Made by a program: the position numbers and the translations under genes
Source: an uncultured Clostridia bacterium
GTDB taxonomy: Bacteria; Bacillota; Clostridia; Oscillospirales; Ruminococcaceae
NCBI GenBank assembly: GCA_947589035.1
Contig: CANPYZ010000004.1
Span: forward strand, 1-64,000
Reading direction: 5' to 3'
Length of the DNA stretch: 64,000 nt
The notes under the pieces: model-generated
What the model was told of the DNA's origin: nothing
Databases searched by the model: none
What the model saw: the letters and a program-made list of their open reading frames with translations, nothing else
Shown: in pieces, positions 1 through 7,386 of the stretch
Layout of the letters: each line of letters begins with the position of its first letter
Position numbering within the stretch: position 1 is the first letter of the stretch

Positions 1-605
1 TCTATTCCGATATATTTTTGATTATCCGGTTTCTGTTCCGGAACGTTAATGGTATATACCAGTTCTGCAACAATTCTGTCCCGATGCGGAATTAACCGGA
101 CTTGCTGAAAAGAATTAAAATTATTCTTTTCAATACATTTCGGAGTGATTGTAAATCCCTGAAACACTTTTGGAAAATGGATTTTACCATCGTTTTTCAA
201 TTTACAGTCCTGATTAGTGAGAATCAGCAGAAAATTTCCGTCTTTTTTTAAATACTTTGGCAATTTGGGTTTGCCGGAATATTTTTCTTTATGTTTGCTC
301 CAGTCTTTAATACTTGCAAAGAAAGATTTCCAATTGTTGTCTAACAGACGAAGAATTTGCTGTGCGGACTGTGCTGTTGGCATATTCCTGTAATCCGGGT
401 ATTCCACATCTGATTTCAAAATGTTATCTAATTCTGCATAACGAATCCATTTTTCTTCTGTTGTAAAAGCCTGACGAATCAAAAAGTTTGCATGATTGTA
501 CAGATTTTTTGATTTGTGACAAAAATCAAAAAGCATAGGGAAAAAGCGATCAGATGCTTTGATGATATGCTTTTCAATTCTGGTTTTCGTTTCGTTTGCC
601 TTCAT
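1..605 (-). CDS. tnpB: TnpB, IS200/IS605-type RNA-guided nuclease (5' part, cut by window edge)
   Basis: About 201 codons of the N-terminal half of a TnpB-like protein, open to the left edge. The N-terminal motif KSNLYNHAN-type (here SKNLYNHANFLIRQ, residues about 27-40) is typical of TnpB, and the last readable residues KYIGI-D are the start of the RuvC-I motif whose Asp is the first catalytic residue. TnpB proteins use an omega RNA made at the 3' end of their own gene; that part lies outside the window. I chose the ATG at 605 because AAGGG stands 8 nt upstream; an ATG at 611 is possible but too close to it. A consensus promoter precedes it. No tnpA is visible. Identification is firm; intactness cannot be judged. 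Confidence 0.85.
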   Translation of the reverse strand, partial: MKANETKTRIEKHIIKASDRFFPMLFDFCHKSKNLYNHANFLIRQAFTTEEKWIRYAELDNILKSDVEYPDYRNMPTAQSAQQILRLLDNNWKSFFASIKDWSKHKEKYSGKPKLPKYLKKDGNFLLILTNQDCKLKNDGKIHFPKVFQGFTITPKCIEKNNFNSFQQVRLIPHRDRIVAELVYTINVPEQKPDNQKYIGI

Positions 606-622
606 TTTCATCACCCTTCATT

Positions 623-651
623 ATTATATCATATTTTTAATATAATGTCAA
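623..651 (-). promoter_or_regulatory. Promoter of tnpB
   Basis: On the minus strand TTGACA (651-646), a 17-nt spacer and TATAAT (628-623): a perfect sigma-A consensus ending 18 nt before the tnpB start. Unusually strong for a transposon-borne nuclease gene. Confidence 0.75.
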
Positions 652-793
652 TAGATATTTTAATATTTTTAATGTTTTTGTCTCCTATATCATGAAATGA
701 AACTTTTGTCAACCGGAAAATGAAATTTTTTATCCCCTGCCTGTTAGGACAGTAGGCATAGAGAAGTTTCAAGAAACAACGAAAGACCGATAC

Positions 794-843
794 AGCAAGC
801 TAAACAGGCACTTCTCATTTGGGGAGTGCTTGCTTTTTCTTTC
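794..843 (+). terminator. Rho-independent terminator-like hairpin
   Basis: Outer stem AGCAAGC/GCTTGCT and inner stem CACTTCTC/GGGGAGTG (with G-U pairs), followed by TTTTTCTTT. It would end a plus-strand transcript coming from about 650-790, but no coding gene is visible there, so either a short RNA or an insulator for the promoter at 853 is possible. Confidence 0.55.
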
Positions 844-852
844 AAAAAACTA

Positions 853-881
853 TTGACATTTTCAATAGGATGTTGTATAAT
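853..881 (+). promoter_or_regulatory. Promoter of the 952-1600 cassette
   Basis: TTGACA (853-858), 17-nt spacer, TATAAT (876-881). Perfect consensus, about 70 nt upstream of the first gene of the cassette. Confidence 0.75.
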
Positions 882-951
882 ATTGGTATAGCAAAAATAT
901 TGATATATTCGCATAAATCGGAATTTGCAATATAATAGAGGAGGGAATGGT

Positions 952-1329
952 ATGGTTGCGATCCATTTCGGACATCTTTGTTTTAATTGCTCATCAGGTG
1001 AGCAAAGTATCCTAATTGTGTTAGCTCCAAAAAAGGACTATTCATCAATGGATGATTTTGTAACCCACGCATTGAACTATCTGGAATCAAATCCAGAGTT
1101 TTGTGATGCATGGAATGAGATGTACAAAAACCGTATATATTCACCCATTGATGAAGAAGAAAGGGAATGGATGAAATCAAGATTAGAAGAAATGGATCAA
1201 CGTATAAGCATTGCCTATGAACCTGTTATTAGTGCGGTTCATATTATTGCTCCGGAATGGAATGATATTACTTTAGGAATCGAAACAAAGTCAGAATACA
1301 TTTTCTATCAATGGGGAACATCTGCCTAA
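952..1329 (+). CDS. Hypothetical protein, 125 aa
   Basis: Soluble protein of unrecognised family. AGGAGGG lies 6 nt before the ATG at 952; an upstream in-frame TTG at 925 would put the ribosome site inside the gene and is rejected. The sequence is acidic in the middle (EEEREWMKSRLEEMDQR, probably a helix) with hydrophobic beta-like stretches at both ends. It is followed 58 nt later by a small membrane protein on the same transcript. The pair sits between a transposon gene and imperfect 40-bp direct repeats, suggesting accessory DNA. No function can be assigned. Confidence 0.7.
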   Translation: MVAIHFGHLCFNCSSGEQSILIVLAPKKDYSSMDDFVTHALNYLESNPEFCDAWNEMYKNRIYSPIDEEEREWMKSRLEEMDQRISIAYEPVISAVHIIAPEWNDITLGIETKSEYIFYQWGTSA

Positions 1330-1387
1330 ATTCTGATTTATAAAAACGTTAGTATAACAAAAAAAATGAATTGGTGAGGATAAGAAT

Positions 1388-1600
1388 ATGGCTTTTATCG
1401 GGTTGATGTTTGTACTGTTTATCGCAGTTGTAATAGTTTTGATTATCGGAATAGCTCCCATTATTGTCGGAACAGTCCTGTACAACAAGACAGAACATAA
1501 AAAAACAGGAATTGTTCTCAGAATATTGGGGTACATAACTCTTATTCCCTCTGTTGTCATAGGTGTGTTGATGGCAATTGTTATGTTTCGTAAATTCTGA
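1388..1600 (+). CDS. Small two-helix membrane protein, 70 aa
   Basis: Two hydrophobic segments (residues about 3-31 and 44-66) separated by a short charged loop YNKTEHKKTG. GGTGAGG lies 7-8 nt before the ATG. It probably shares the promoter at 853 with the preceding gene. Family not recognised; the small size and membrane character fit many accessory or toxin-like proteins, but nothing specific supports such a role. Confidence 0.65.
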   Translation: MAFIGLMFVLFIAVVIVLIIGIAPIIVGTVLYNKTEHKKTGIVLRILGYITLIPSVVIGVLMAIVMFRKF

Positions 1601-1710
1601 TTTACCATAACAGGCAATCCACATGAGCATAGCCTATTGGCACACCTATTTTTCGTTCCATACAAGTCCATTTCAGCATTTTAGTGATTATTGTCAACCA
1701 TAAAACAAAA

Positions 1711-1740
1711 ATTTTTATCCCCCGCCTGTTCAGGCAGGGG
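1711..1740 (-). terminator. Terminator of the nucleotidyltransferase-like gene
   Basis: GC-rich inverted repeat CCCC-G-CCTG / CAGG-CA-GGGG directly after the stop of the minus-strand gene at 1749, followed on the minus strand by an A/T tract containing TTTTT. Confidence 0.6.
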
Positions 1741-1748
1741 AATGTCAT

Positions 1749-3620
1749 TCAATGCTGAGATTCTAAAGACTGTAATTTTTTCTCCCAGAAACCGCATAAT
1801 TCAGCGGCTGTTTCAAGGGAATTGGCGTGCGCCCTTAACGTCAGAAAACGGCTGTCCGCCGGCATGGAAAGAAAAATTCTCTGGTCGGAATTTTCCTGTT
1901 GGAGATGTTCAATTTTCTGACGGGTCAGCGAAGTGTGAAATTCATGCTGAACAGTACACAATTCCGGAAGTAAAGCAATCGCTTGTTCTGGTGTATATTG
2001 TTTTAAATGCAGAACACGCAGGAAGTGAAGAAATAATTTAATGCCGTCCATGCACACGCCTTGTTTCCGGTAAAGTGCCGCATTCTTTTCCGAAAAGGAC
2101 GACACACGGGAAATTTTCGCATGTTGTTCTGTGGCGAATTGTTCCGCCATTGGGTGAAAATTTTCCGGAAGAATTAACGGCTGCTGCATTTCCTGAAAGG
2201 ATAATAAAGATAATAATAATAACTGTTCATGGCGAATCATGCCCGTTTCCGCTGTGAAAACAGTTGCTTTCGTGCCGTCTTCCGAAAGGGAAAGGGTCAT
2301 TCTTTTCCCCGTACCGCCGGAAAATAATTCCTGTGCCGTCTGCCGTAATGCCTGATTAGCGCAACTGACAGTAATTTCCTGATGAAACGGGGGAAGTAAT
2401 TTCTGACAGGATTCTTCCCATAAAGATAACCCTTCTTCCGCATGGTGTAATTTTCCTGAAGGGAAACGCTGCCGGAAAGTATCGGCTTCCATAGCTTGCC
2501 AGATTCGGTGCGCCTGTTGTTCCGTTAAGGGAAAACCGCCCCTGTTGAACGGCTGAAGCTGAATTTTCTTTTCGCCGTGAACCCAGAATAAAACCGGACA
2601 GGAAAATTTTTCTCCGAAATGAATTAACTGCGATAATGCGCAATTTCCGGCGAACCAAACATTCGCCCCGTGGGAAACCGCCCCGCAAGCGGCAGTTTCA
2701 GCGAAAATTTCAGATTCTTCCTGAAAATAACCAATAGCAATTTTTCCGGAAACAGAAGTTAAAGCTGAACCAGCTTTCAACGCCGTTTCAGCGGTGTTCC
2801 ATTCCGGCAAGCCCTCACAGATTCCGTCATGGGAAAGAATCCTGTTCCGGCGTTTTTCCGGCGCAAGTGTATCTGAACAAAGCATTGCCTTTTCCGGAAC
2901 GGCAGTATTTTCAAGATGAGTGCCTTCGGAAAGAAAGGATTTCCGGCAGATGACAGAATTTTTCAAGTTGACATCATTGCCAATCTGCACGCCGTCGCCA
3001 ATACAACAACCGGAAATATTCACATGTTCGCCGATTAAGCAATCATTGCCAATAATGGTTAATTCATCTGCGAAAGAATTTTCTGGCAGAATTGTCCCTG
3101 CGCCGATTCGGTAGCGTTTTAATTTCAGGGAAGAAAGTAATAATTCCTGTTGAATTTTCCGGTATTCTGCCGGAGTGTGAATGTGCCGGAACAGAGAAAT
3201 TTCCGTTGTTGCCGTCTGTTCCGGTTCTATCAGAATTGAACCTCGTGGGTGAAGTTCAGCGAACGTTGGCGTGCTGTCGCTGTGGAATAATTTAACCGCT
3301 CCCTGATGACATAACGTGAATAATTCGCCGAAATCCCAATCCGGAACGCATAATTTTCTTAACAGCAAAGTGGGCATATCTGCATGAATTGCTTCTAAAG
3401 AGTTCGCATAATCAATTGGCATAGTGAAATGCAAACCGTCGATTAAATGCCGGATTCGTTCATCAACGGCGAGTAAAACCGTTTTCCGGAAACCTTTCTG
3501 CTGAATATACTGCAAAAGATATTCCAACAGGGGAACATTGCACAAGGGGAGAAGAGCTTCCGGACAATTTTGCAGGGGAATGCATTCCGTGCGTTTGTCA
3601 CAATAAAGAATTGCCTGCAT
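1749..3620 (-). CDS. Degenerate sugar-nucleotidyltransferase/phosphomannomutase fusion protein
   Basis: 623 aa from the ATG at 3620. Domain order: N-terminal nucleotidyltransferase fold (residues 1-100, with PEALLPLCNVPLLEYLL like the KPLLPV.N.PLIEY segment of GalU/GlmU-type enzymes), a left-handed beta-helix of hexapeptides (about 185-255: IIGNDCLIGEHVNISGC and similar), then a phosphomannomutase-like region. Key residues are missing: the N-terminal glycine-rich GxGTRL loop is replaced by YCDKRTECIPL, and the phosphomannomutase catalytic Ser-His-Asn loop and DxDxD metal site are not found. It is also shorter than family members of around 800 aa. It is likely non-catalytic, perhaps a scaffold or regulatory relative. 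A TTG at 3632 is an alternative start; the GGCGG ribosome site lies 2 nt from TTG and 14 nt from ATG, so neither is ideal. Confidence 0.7.
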   Translation of the reverse strand: MQAILYCDKRTECIPLQNCPEALLPLCNVPLLEYLLQYIQQKGFRKTVLLAVDERIRHLIDGLHFTMPIDYANSLEAIHADMPTLLLRKLCVPDWDFGELFTLCHQGAVKLFHSDSTPTFAELHPRGSILIEPEQTATTEISLFRHIHTPAEYRKIQQELLLSSLKLKRYRIGAGTILPENSFADELTIIGNDCLIGEHVNISGCCIGDGVQIGNDVNLKNSVICRKSFLSEGTHLENTAVPEKAMLCSDTLAPEKRRNRILSHDGICEGLPEWNTAETALKAGSALTSVSGKIAIGYFQEESEIFAETAACGAVSHGANVWFAGNCALSQLIHFGEKFSCPVLFWVHGEKKIQLQPFNRGGFPLTEQQAHRIWQAMEADTFRQRFPSGKLHHAEEGLSLWEESCQKLLPPFHQEITVSCANQALRQTAQELFSGGTGKRMTLSLSEDGTKATVFTAETGMIRHEQLLLLSLLSFQEMQQPLILPENFHPMAEQFATEQHAKISRVSSFSEKNAALYRKQGVCMDGIKLFLHFLRVLHLKQYTPEQAIALLPELCTVQHEFHTSLTRQKIEHLQQENSDQRIFLSMPADSRFLTLRAHANSLETAAELCGFWEKKLQSLESQH

Positions 3621-3630
3621 AATACAAATC

Positions 3631-3678
3631 AAAACCGCCTTTCTGAAATAAACTATTTTGAACAGTATTGGCGGTTTT
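3631..3678 (-). promoter_or_regulatory. Inverted repeat that could mask a ribosome site
   Basis: AAAACCGCC (3678-3670 on the mRNA strand) is the exact complement of GGCGGTTTT (3639-3631), which contains the ribosome site of the gene ending at 1749. A 30-nt loop separates them. Pairing would hide the site; a regulatory role is inference only. Confidence 0.4.
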
Positions 3679-3721
3679 GGTTCAAATTATGCAATTTTTC
3701 ATGACAGGAAAAATGATCCTT

Positions 3722-3787
3722 TCATACAAATTCAATTTTCAGCGTTTTGCCCATAGCGGCAGCAAGTTTTTGCAGTGAATAGACGGG
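3722..3787 (-). pseudogene. Remnant of an XRE-type antitoxin C-terminus
   Basis: A 21-codon minus-strand fragment reads VYSLQKLAAAMGKTLKIEFV then stop, matching the conserved C-terminal end of HigA-like helix-turn-helix antitoxins (LxKLAxALGxxLxIxFV). A stop codon lies immediately upstream in frame and there is no start, so it is a relic. Identification rests on motif memory from a short stretch. Confidence 0.45.
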
Positions 3788-3831
3788 TTAGCATTGCCAT
3801 TTTCCTTTCATTAAGATAGTAAGTTTATAGG

Positions 3832-3862
3832 AAAAAATCCCCGTCACGCCGACAGGGATTTT
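3832..3862 (-). terminator. Terminator of the zinc-ribbon gene
   Basis: On the minus strand AAAATCCCTGTC, a short loop, GACGGGGATTTTTT: a stable stem with a T run about 20 nt after the stop at 3881. Confidence 0.75.
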
Positions 3863-3880
3863 CCCTAAAAGGAAAAAAAT

Positions 3881-4405
3881 TTATAGTTTTGTGCCGCATT
3901 GCGAACAAAATGCCGAAGTAGTGCTGACCTGATTTCCGCAGCAAGGGCAAATCAGCATTTCTTGCGGTTCAGGTTCAGGGGAAACTGTTTTGGAAACATT
4001 CGGACGGGAATAATTCGTTCCAGTTTGTGTTTCCAGGAAGTTGAAAATTTCCGCAGGTAATACTGCCTGACGAACAGCACCGATTCCGGCGGCAACAATT
4101 AACGGACTGAAGAAAATTGCCCCTACGGCAGCCGTGCCGAGTTTATCAAGCCATTTTCCGTTGCCGATTGTGACAATTAACGCATGTTCCGGCGTTTCTT
4201 CCAATTCAATCGTCAAGGCAGCATCTAAACCAATGAACTGTTTCCAATGGGAATCTGCATCAACGCACTGAAGAATAATTTTATTGGCAACGGGAATTTT
4301 CTGGGTGGTTAAATTTTTCTGTACGGCGAGGAACTGCTCTAAAAGTCTGGCAATTTCTTCCAGAGTCATGGCATTCCCTAAGTTAAAAATACGTTTTTCG
4401 TTCAT
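3881..4405 (-). CDS. Zinc-ribbon protein with glycine-rich hydrophobic segment
   Basis: 174 aa from ATG 4405, chosen because AGAGG lies 9 nt upstream; a longer frame to 4462 lacks a ribosome site. The C-terminus carries CPCCGN...FCSQCG, a four-cysteine zinc ribbon (residues about 149-171). A hydrophobic, glycine/alanine-rich stretch at about 98-125 (LGTAAVGAIFFSPLIVAAGIGAV) could associate with membrane. The N-terminal half looks like a small alpha/beta domain. Own promoter at 4434-4462. Function unknown. Confidence 0.75.
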   Translation of the reverse strand: MNEKRIFNLGNAMTLEEIARLLEQFLAVQKNLTTQKIPVANKIILQCVDADSHWKQFIGLDAALTIELEETPEHALIVTIGNGKWLDKLGTAAVGAIFFSPLIVAAGIGAVRQAVLPAEIFNFLETQTGTNYSRPNVSKTVSPEPEPQEMLICPCCGNQVSTTSAFCSQCGTKL

Positions 4406-4433
4406 CAGAAAAACCTCTTTTCTTTTTTCTTTA

Positions 4434-4462
4434 ATTATAGCAGAATTGAAACACTTTGTCAA
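4434..4462 (-). promoter_or_regulatory. Promoter of the zinc-ribbon gene
   Basis: Minus strand TTGACA (4462-4457), 17-nt spacer, TATAAT (4439-4434). Confidence 0.75.
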
Positions 4463-4500
4463 GCCCTGAAAATTAAATTTTTTTGATTAGAAAAAAATCA

Positions 4501-5472
4501 TTAAAGTAAATGCTGGTCTTCCAGCCATTGCGCCGCAAAATCGCTTCCGTTCTGTGCGGCTTTCCTGTACCAAAATTCCGCTTTTTCTAAATCCTGCATA
4601 ACGCCGTAACCGGTTTCATAGTACCAGCCGAGACTACATTGTGCATATTTATGATTCTGTTCAGCAGCCCTTATCATCCAGTAAATTACTTCCCAACCAG
4701 CAGACAAAACGCCTTTGTTGTTTTTGTAACATAAAGCAAGCTGATATTGTGCTTCAGCATGATCTGCCAAGGCAGCTTCATAATACCAGAAAAATGCTTG
4801 ATTCCAGTCTTGTTCAACGCCTCTTGCCTTTGCGTAACATTCTGCAAGCTGAAATTGTGCATCGGTATGGTTATGTGTAGTAGCTTTTTGATACCAAAAA
4901 AACGCCTGTTTCCAGTCTTGTTCAACACCTCTTCCTTTCGCATAATATTCCGCAAGAGCATACTGTGCTTCTGCATGTTCTTTTTCAGCAGCTTTTTGGT
5001 ACCAGTATAGTGATTTTTCCCAACTCATTTTAAGATTTTTCCCGTTTGCGTAACATTCCGCAATATGATATTGTGCCTGAGTATTTCCCTGTTCAGCAGA
5101 TTTCTGATACCAGAAGAACGCCTGTTTCAAATCCGTTGAAGTACCTTTTCCGTTTTCGTAACATTCTGCAAGGCAATATTGTGCATAGGATACACCTTGT
5201 TCAGCAGATTTCTGATACCAGAAAAACGCCTGTTTCCAGTCCTGAGGAGTGATTTCACCTTTTGCATAATATTCTGCAAGCTGATATTGTGCATAGGATA
5301 CACCTTGTTCAGCAGATTTCTGACAAAAGAGAAATTTCTGTTTCGAATCCTGAAAAAATCCATTATTTCCTGGAGGGAAAAATTTGGAAATAAATTGTGC
5401 TTCTTCAGCCGCTTTTTTTACTTTTTCAAGAGCTTTCAACGTTTCAGGGTTGTTGCGAATATCTTCTTCCAT
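4501..5472 (-). CDS. Sel1-repeat (TPR-like) protein A
   Basis: 323 aa from ATG 5472 (AAGGAAAG 7 nt upstream). After an N-terminal helix (about 1-35) it consists of roughly eight Sel1-like repeats of 36 residues with the pattern A.YQLAEYYAKG.GV.QDW.QAFFWYQKSAEQG. Sel1 repeats form superhelical scaffolds for protein-protein contacts. No signal peptide, so probably cytosolic. It lies downstream of a second Sel1 protein but has its own promoter, which overlaps the end of that gene. Partner unknown. Confidence 0.85.
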   Translation of the reverse strand: MEEDIRNNPETLKALEKVKKAAEEAQFISKFFPPGNNGFFQDSKQKFLFCQKSAEQGVSYAQYQLAEYYAKGEITPQDWKQAFFWYQKSAEQGVSYAQYCLAECYENGKGTSTDLKQAFFWYQKSAEQGNTQAQYHIAECYANGKNLKMSWEKSLYWYQKAAEKEHAEAQYALAEYYAKGRGVEQDWKQAFFWYQKATTHNHTDAQFQLAECYAKARGVEQDWNQAFFWYYEAALADHAEAQYQLALCYKNNKGVLSAGWEVIYWMIRAAEQNHKYAQCSLGWYYETGYGVMQDLEKAEFWYRKAAQNGSDFAAQWLEDQHLL

Positions 5473-5508
5473 GAAAAAACTTTCCTTTCGTAATTTTAAA
5501 TTACAAAT

Positions 5509-5537
5509 ATTATAACAAATTTCGCCCTTTGTGTCAA
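5509..5537 (-). promoter_or_regulatory. Promoter of Sel1 protein A
   Basis: Minus strand TTGACA (5537-5532), 17-nt spacer, TATAAT (5514-5509). The -35 box lies within the last codons of the upstream gene. Confidence 0.7.
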
Positions 5538-7000
5538 GGCAGTGTTTCGCTTTCACCGGAAAGAAACTGTTTGACTTTAGAAAGGGGATAATGATGTTGT
5601 TCGAGCCATTCTAAAGCGAATGCATAGCCTTTTAACGCTGCTTTTCCAATCCAGAACACTGCTTTTTGTTTATCCTTTGTAATGCCTGTTCCGTGAAAAT
5701 AACACTTTCCCACAATAAATTGCGCTTCTGTGAAATCCTGTTCAGCGGATTTTTTCAGCCAGAAAAAAGCCTTTCCAAAATCTTGCGGAATGTCTTTTCC
5801 TAAAAAATACATGGAAGCCAAATAAAATTGTGAAGATTTATTGCCTTGTTCAGCGGCTTTCTGAAACCAGAAAAACGCTTTTTCAGGGTTTGGCGGAATG
5901 TCGTTGCCGTGAAAGTAGTATTCAGCGAGTTCATTTTGTGCGAATTCATCACCTTGTTCAGCGGCTTTAGTATACCAGAAAATGGCTTTTTCATGGTTTT
6001 GCGGAACGCCGAAACCGTTAGCGTATAATAAGCCAAGGGCGGTTTGTGCGCTGTCATAGCCCTGTTCGGCGGCTTTCTCATACCAGAAAAATGCTTTTTC
6101 GGGGTTTTCGGGAACGCCGCCCTTACCGAGACCGTAGAATAAGCCGAGGCAAGATTGTGCTAAAAAATACCCCTGTTCGGCAGATTTGGCATACCAGAAA
6201 AACGCCTGTTCTAAATTTTGGGGAACGCCTATTTCTTTTTCATAACAAAAACCCAGTTTACATTGCGCTTCTGCATGACCCTGTTCGGCAGCTTGCTGAT
6301 ACCAATAAACTGCTTTTTCTAAGTCTTGCGTAACGCCATAGCCAAATTCATAGCATGACGCAAGGGAACATTGTGCGGAAAGGAGACCTTGTTCGGCGGC
6401 TTTTTGAAACAGGGACGCTGCTTTAGACAGATCTTCTGGAACGCCTGTTCCGCCGTAATAGCATTGAGCGAGAAGAAGTTGAGCATAAGCATTATTTTGT
6501 TCAGCGGCTTTCTGAAACCAGAAAACCGCTGATTCAGCACTTTGGTTTACGCCGAATCCGTCCCTATAGCATAAGCCGAGATTTTTTTGTGAGACAGCAT
6601 GACCTTGTTCAGCGGCTTGTGTATACCAGAAAACGGCTTTTTCGGGGGTTTGGGGAACACCCATTCCAGTTTGGAAACAATAGCCAAGAGTATCCTGAGC
6701 CATCACATTTCCCTGTTCGGCGGCTTTCTGGTATAAGGAAGTGGCTTTTTCGAGGTCTTTTGGGAAGTGATTAATGCCCAAGTGATACATTGTCCCTATT
6801 GAATATTGTGCTTTAGGGTCGCTCATGTTGGCGGCTTCCTGAGATAAATGCAGACCATATTCAATATTTTGCGGCAACTGGAAACCCAAGTCATAACACA
6901 TAGCGAGTTGATATTTGGCATCAGCGAGAATTTGCCGGACGGCGGTGCGGGCTTGTTGGATTTGTGCTAATTCCTGTGGATATATATGTATATTTTCCAA
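5534..7000 (-). CDS. Sel1-repeat (TPR-like) protein B
   Basis: 488 aa made almost wholly of about twelve Sel1 repeats (consensus AQ..LG.CY..G.GVPQ...KAVFWYQKAAEQG). I place the start at the TTG at 7000, 8 nt after GAGG; the in-frame GTG at 7009 overlaps that ribosome site. No signal peptide or membrane span. Paralogue of the neighbouring gene; the repeats of the two are closely related, so local duplication is likely. A role as scaffold is known for the family; the target is unknown. Confidence 0.85.
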   Translation of the reverse strand: MENIHIYPQELAQIQQARTAVRQILADAKYQLAMCYDLGFQLPQNIEYGLHLSQEAANMSDPKAQYSIGTMYHLGINHFPKDLEKATSLYQKAAEQGNVMAQDTLGYCFQTGMGVPQTPEKAVFWYTQAAEQGHAVSQKNLGLCYRDGFGVNQSAESAVFWFQKAAEQNNAYAQLLLAQCYYGGTGVPEDLSKAASLFQKAAEQGLLSAQCSLASCYEFGYGVTQDLEKAVYWYQQAAEQGHAEAQCKLGFCYEKEIGVPQNLEQAFFWYAKSAEQGYFLAQSCLGLFYGLGKGGVPENPEKAFFWYEKAAEQGYDSAQTALGLLYANGFGVPQNHEKAIFWYTKAAEQGDEFAQNELAEYYFHGNDIPPNPEKAFFWFQKAAEQGNKSSQFYLASMYFLGKDIPQDFGKAFFWLKKSAEQDFTEAQFIVGKCYFHGTGITKDKQKAVFWIGKAALKGYAFALEWLEQHHYPLSKVKQFLSGESETLP

Positions 7001-7075
7001 AAAAAACACCTCATCTTAATCTTAAAAAAAATCAGAAAAAAATTTAAAAATCATGCGTTCAGCTTTCATACTTTT

Positions 7076-7103
7076 ATTATAACATAATCAGAAAATTTGT
7101 CAA
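7076..7103 (-). promoter_or_regulatory. Promoter of Sel1 protein B
   Basis: Minus strand TTGACA (7103-7098), 16-nt spacer, TATAAT (7081-7076). Confidence 0.7.
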
Positions 7104-7161
7104 GAAATTCTGTGAAACATTTCCGGAATTTTCCATTCCGGGAAATCACAGAAAATTTCAG

Positions 7162-7273
7162 ATTAGTCAATACTTTTCCACTGATAAATTTGTGAAAAAT
7201 GACCGGAAATGAGTCTTAGTTTTTGGTGATAGAGTCGAAATTCAACAATCTTGAAATCCATATATTGACTAAT
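7162..7273. repeat. 11-bp perfect inverted repeat overlapping a promoter
   Basis: ATTAGTCAATA (7162-7172) and TATTGACTAAT (7263-7273) are exact reverse complements 90 bp apart. The right arm covers the -35 box of the promoter at 7265. Could be paired operator half-sites or ends of a small element; nothing else is seen in the gap. Confidence 0.5.
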
Positions 7274-7293
7274 GAAAAACTTTGTGTTATAAT
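7265..7293 (+). promoter_or_regulatory. Promoter of the six-repeat secreted protein
   Basis: TTGACT (7265-7270), 17-nt spacer, TATAAT (7288-7293), leaving an untranslated leader of about 87 nt. Confidence 0.75.
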
Positions 7294-7386
7294 AAGGTTA
7301 TAGTGGGTGCAGGGTCTATTCTACGGATTTTTAATGCAGATGTCACCCGTTCCCAGAATCCAAAGAGAAAGAAAAGAGGATTTGTC

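Noticed and set aside
1291..1671. 126-codon minus-strand frame opposite the small membrane-protein gene
   Set aside because: Antisense to a gene with a good ribosome site; no site or family of its own.
4641..6774. Frames on both strands inside the Sel1 genes
   Set aside because: Shadows produced by the repeated codons of Sel1 units, without ribosome sites.
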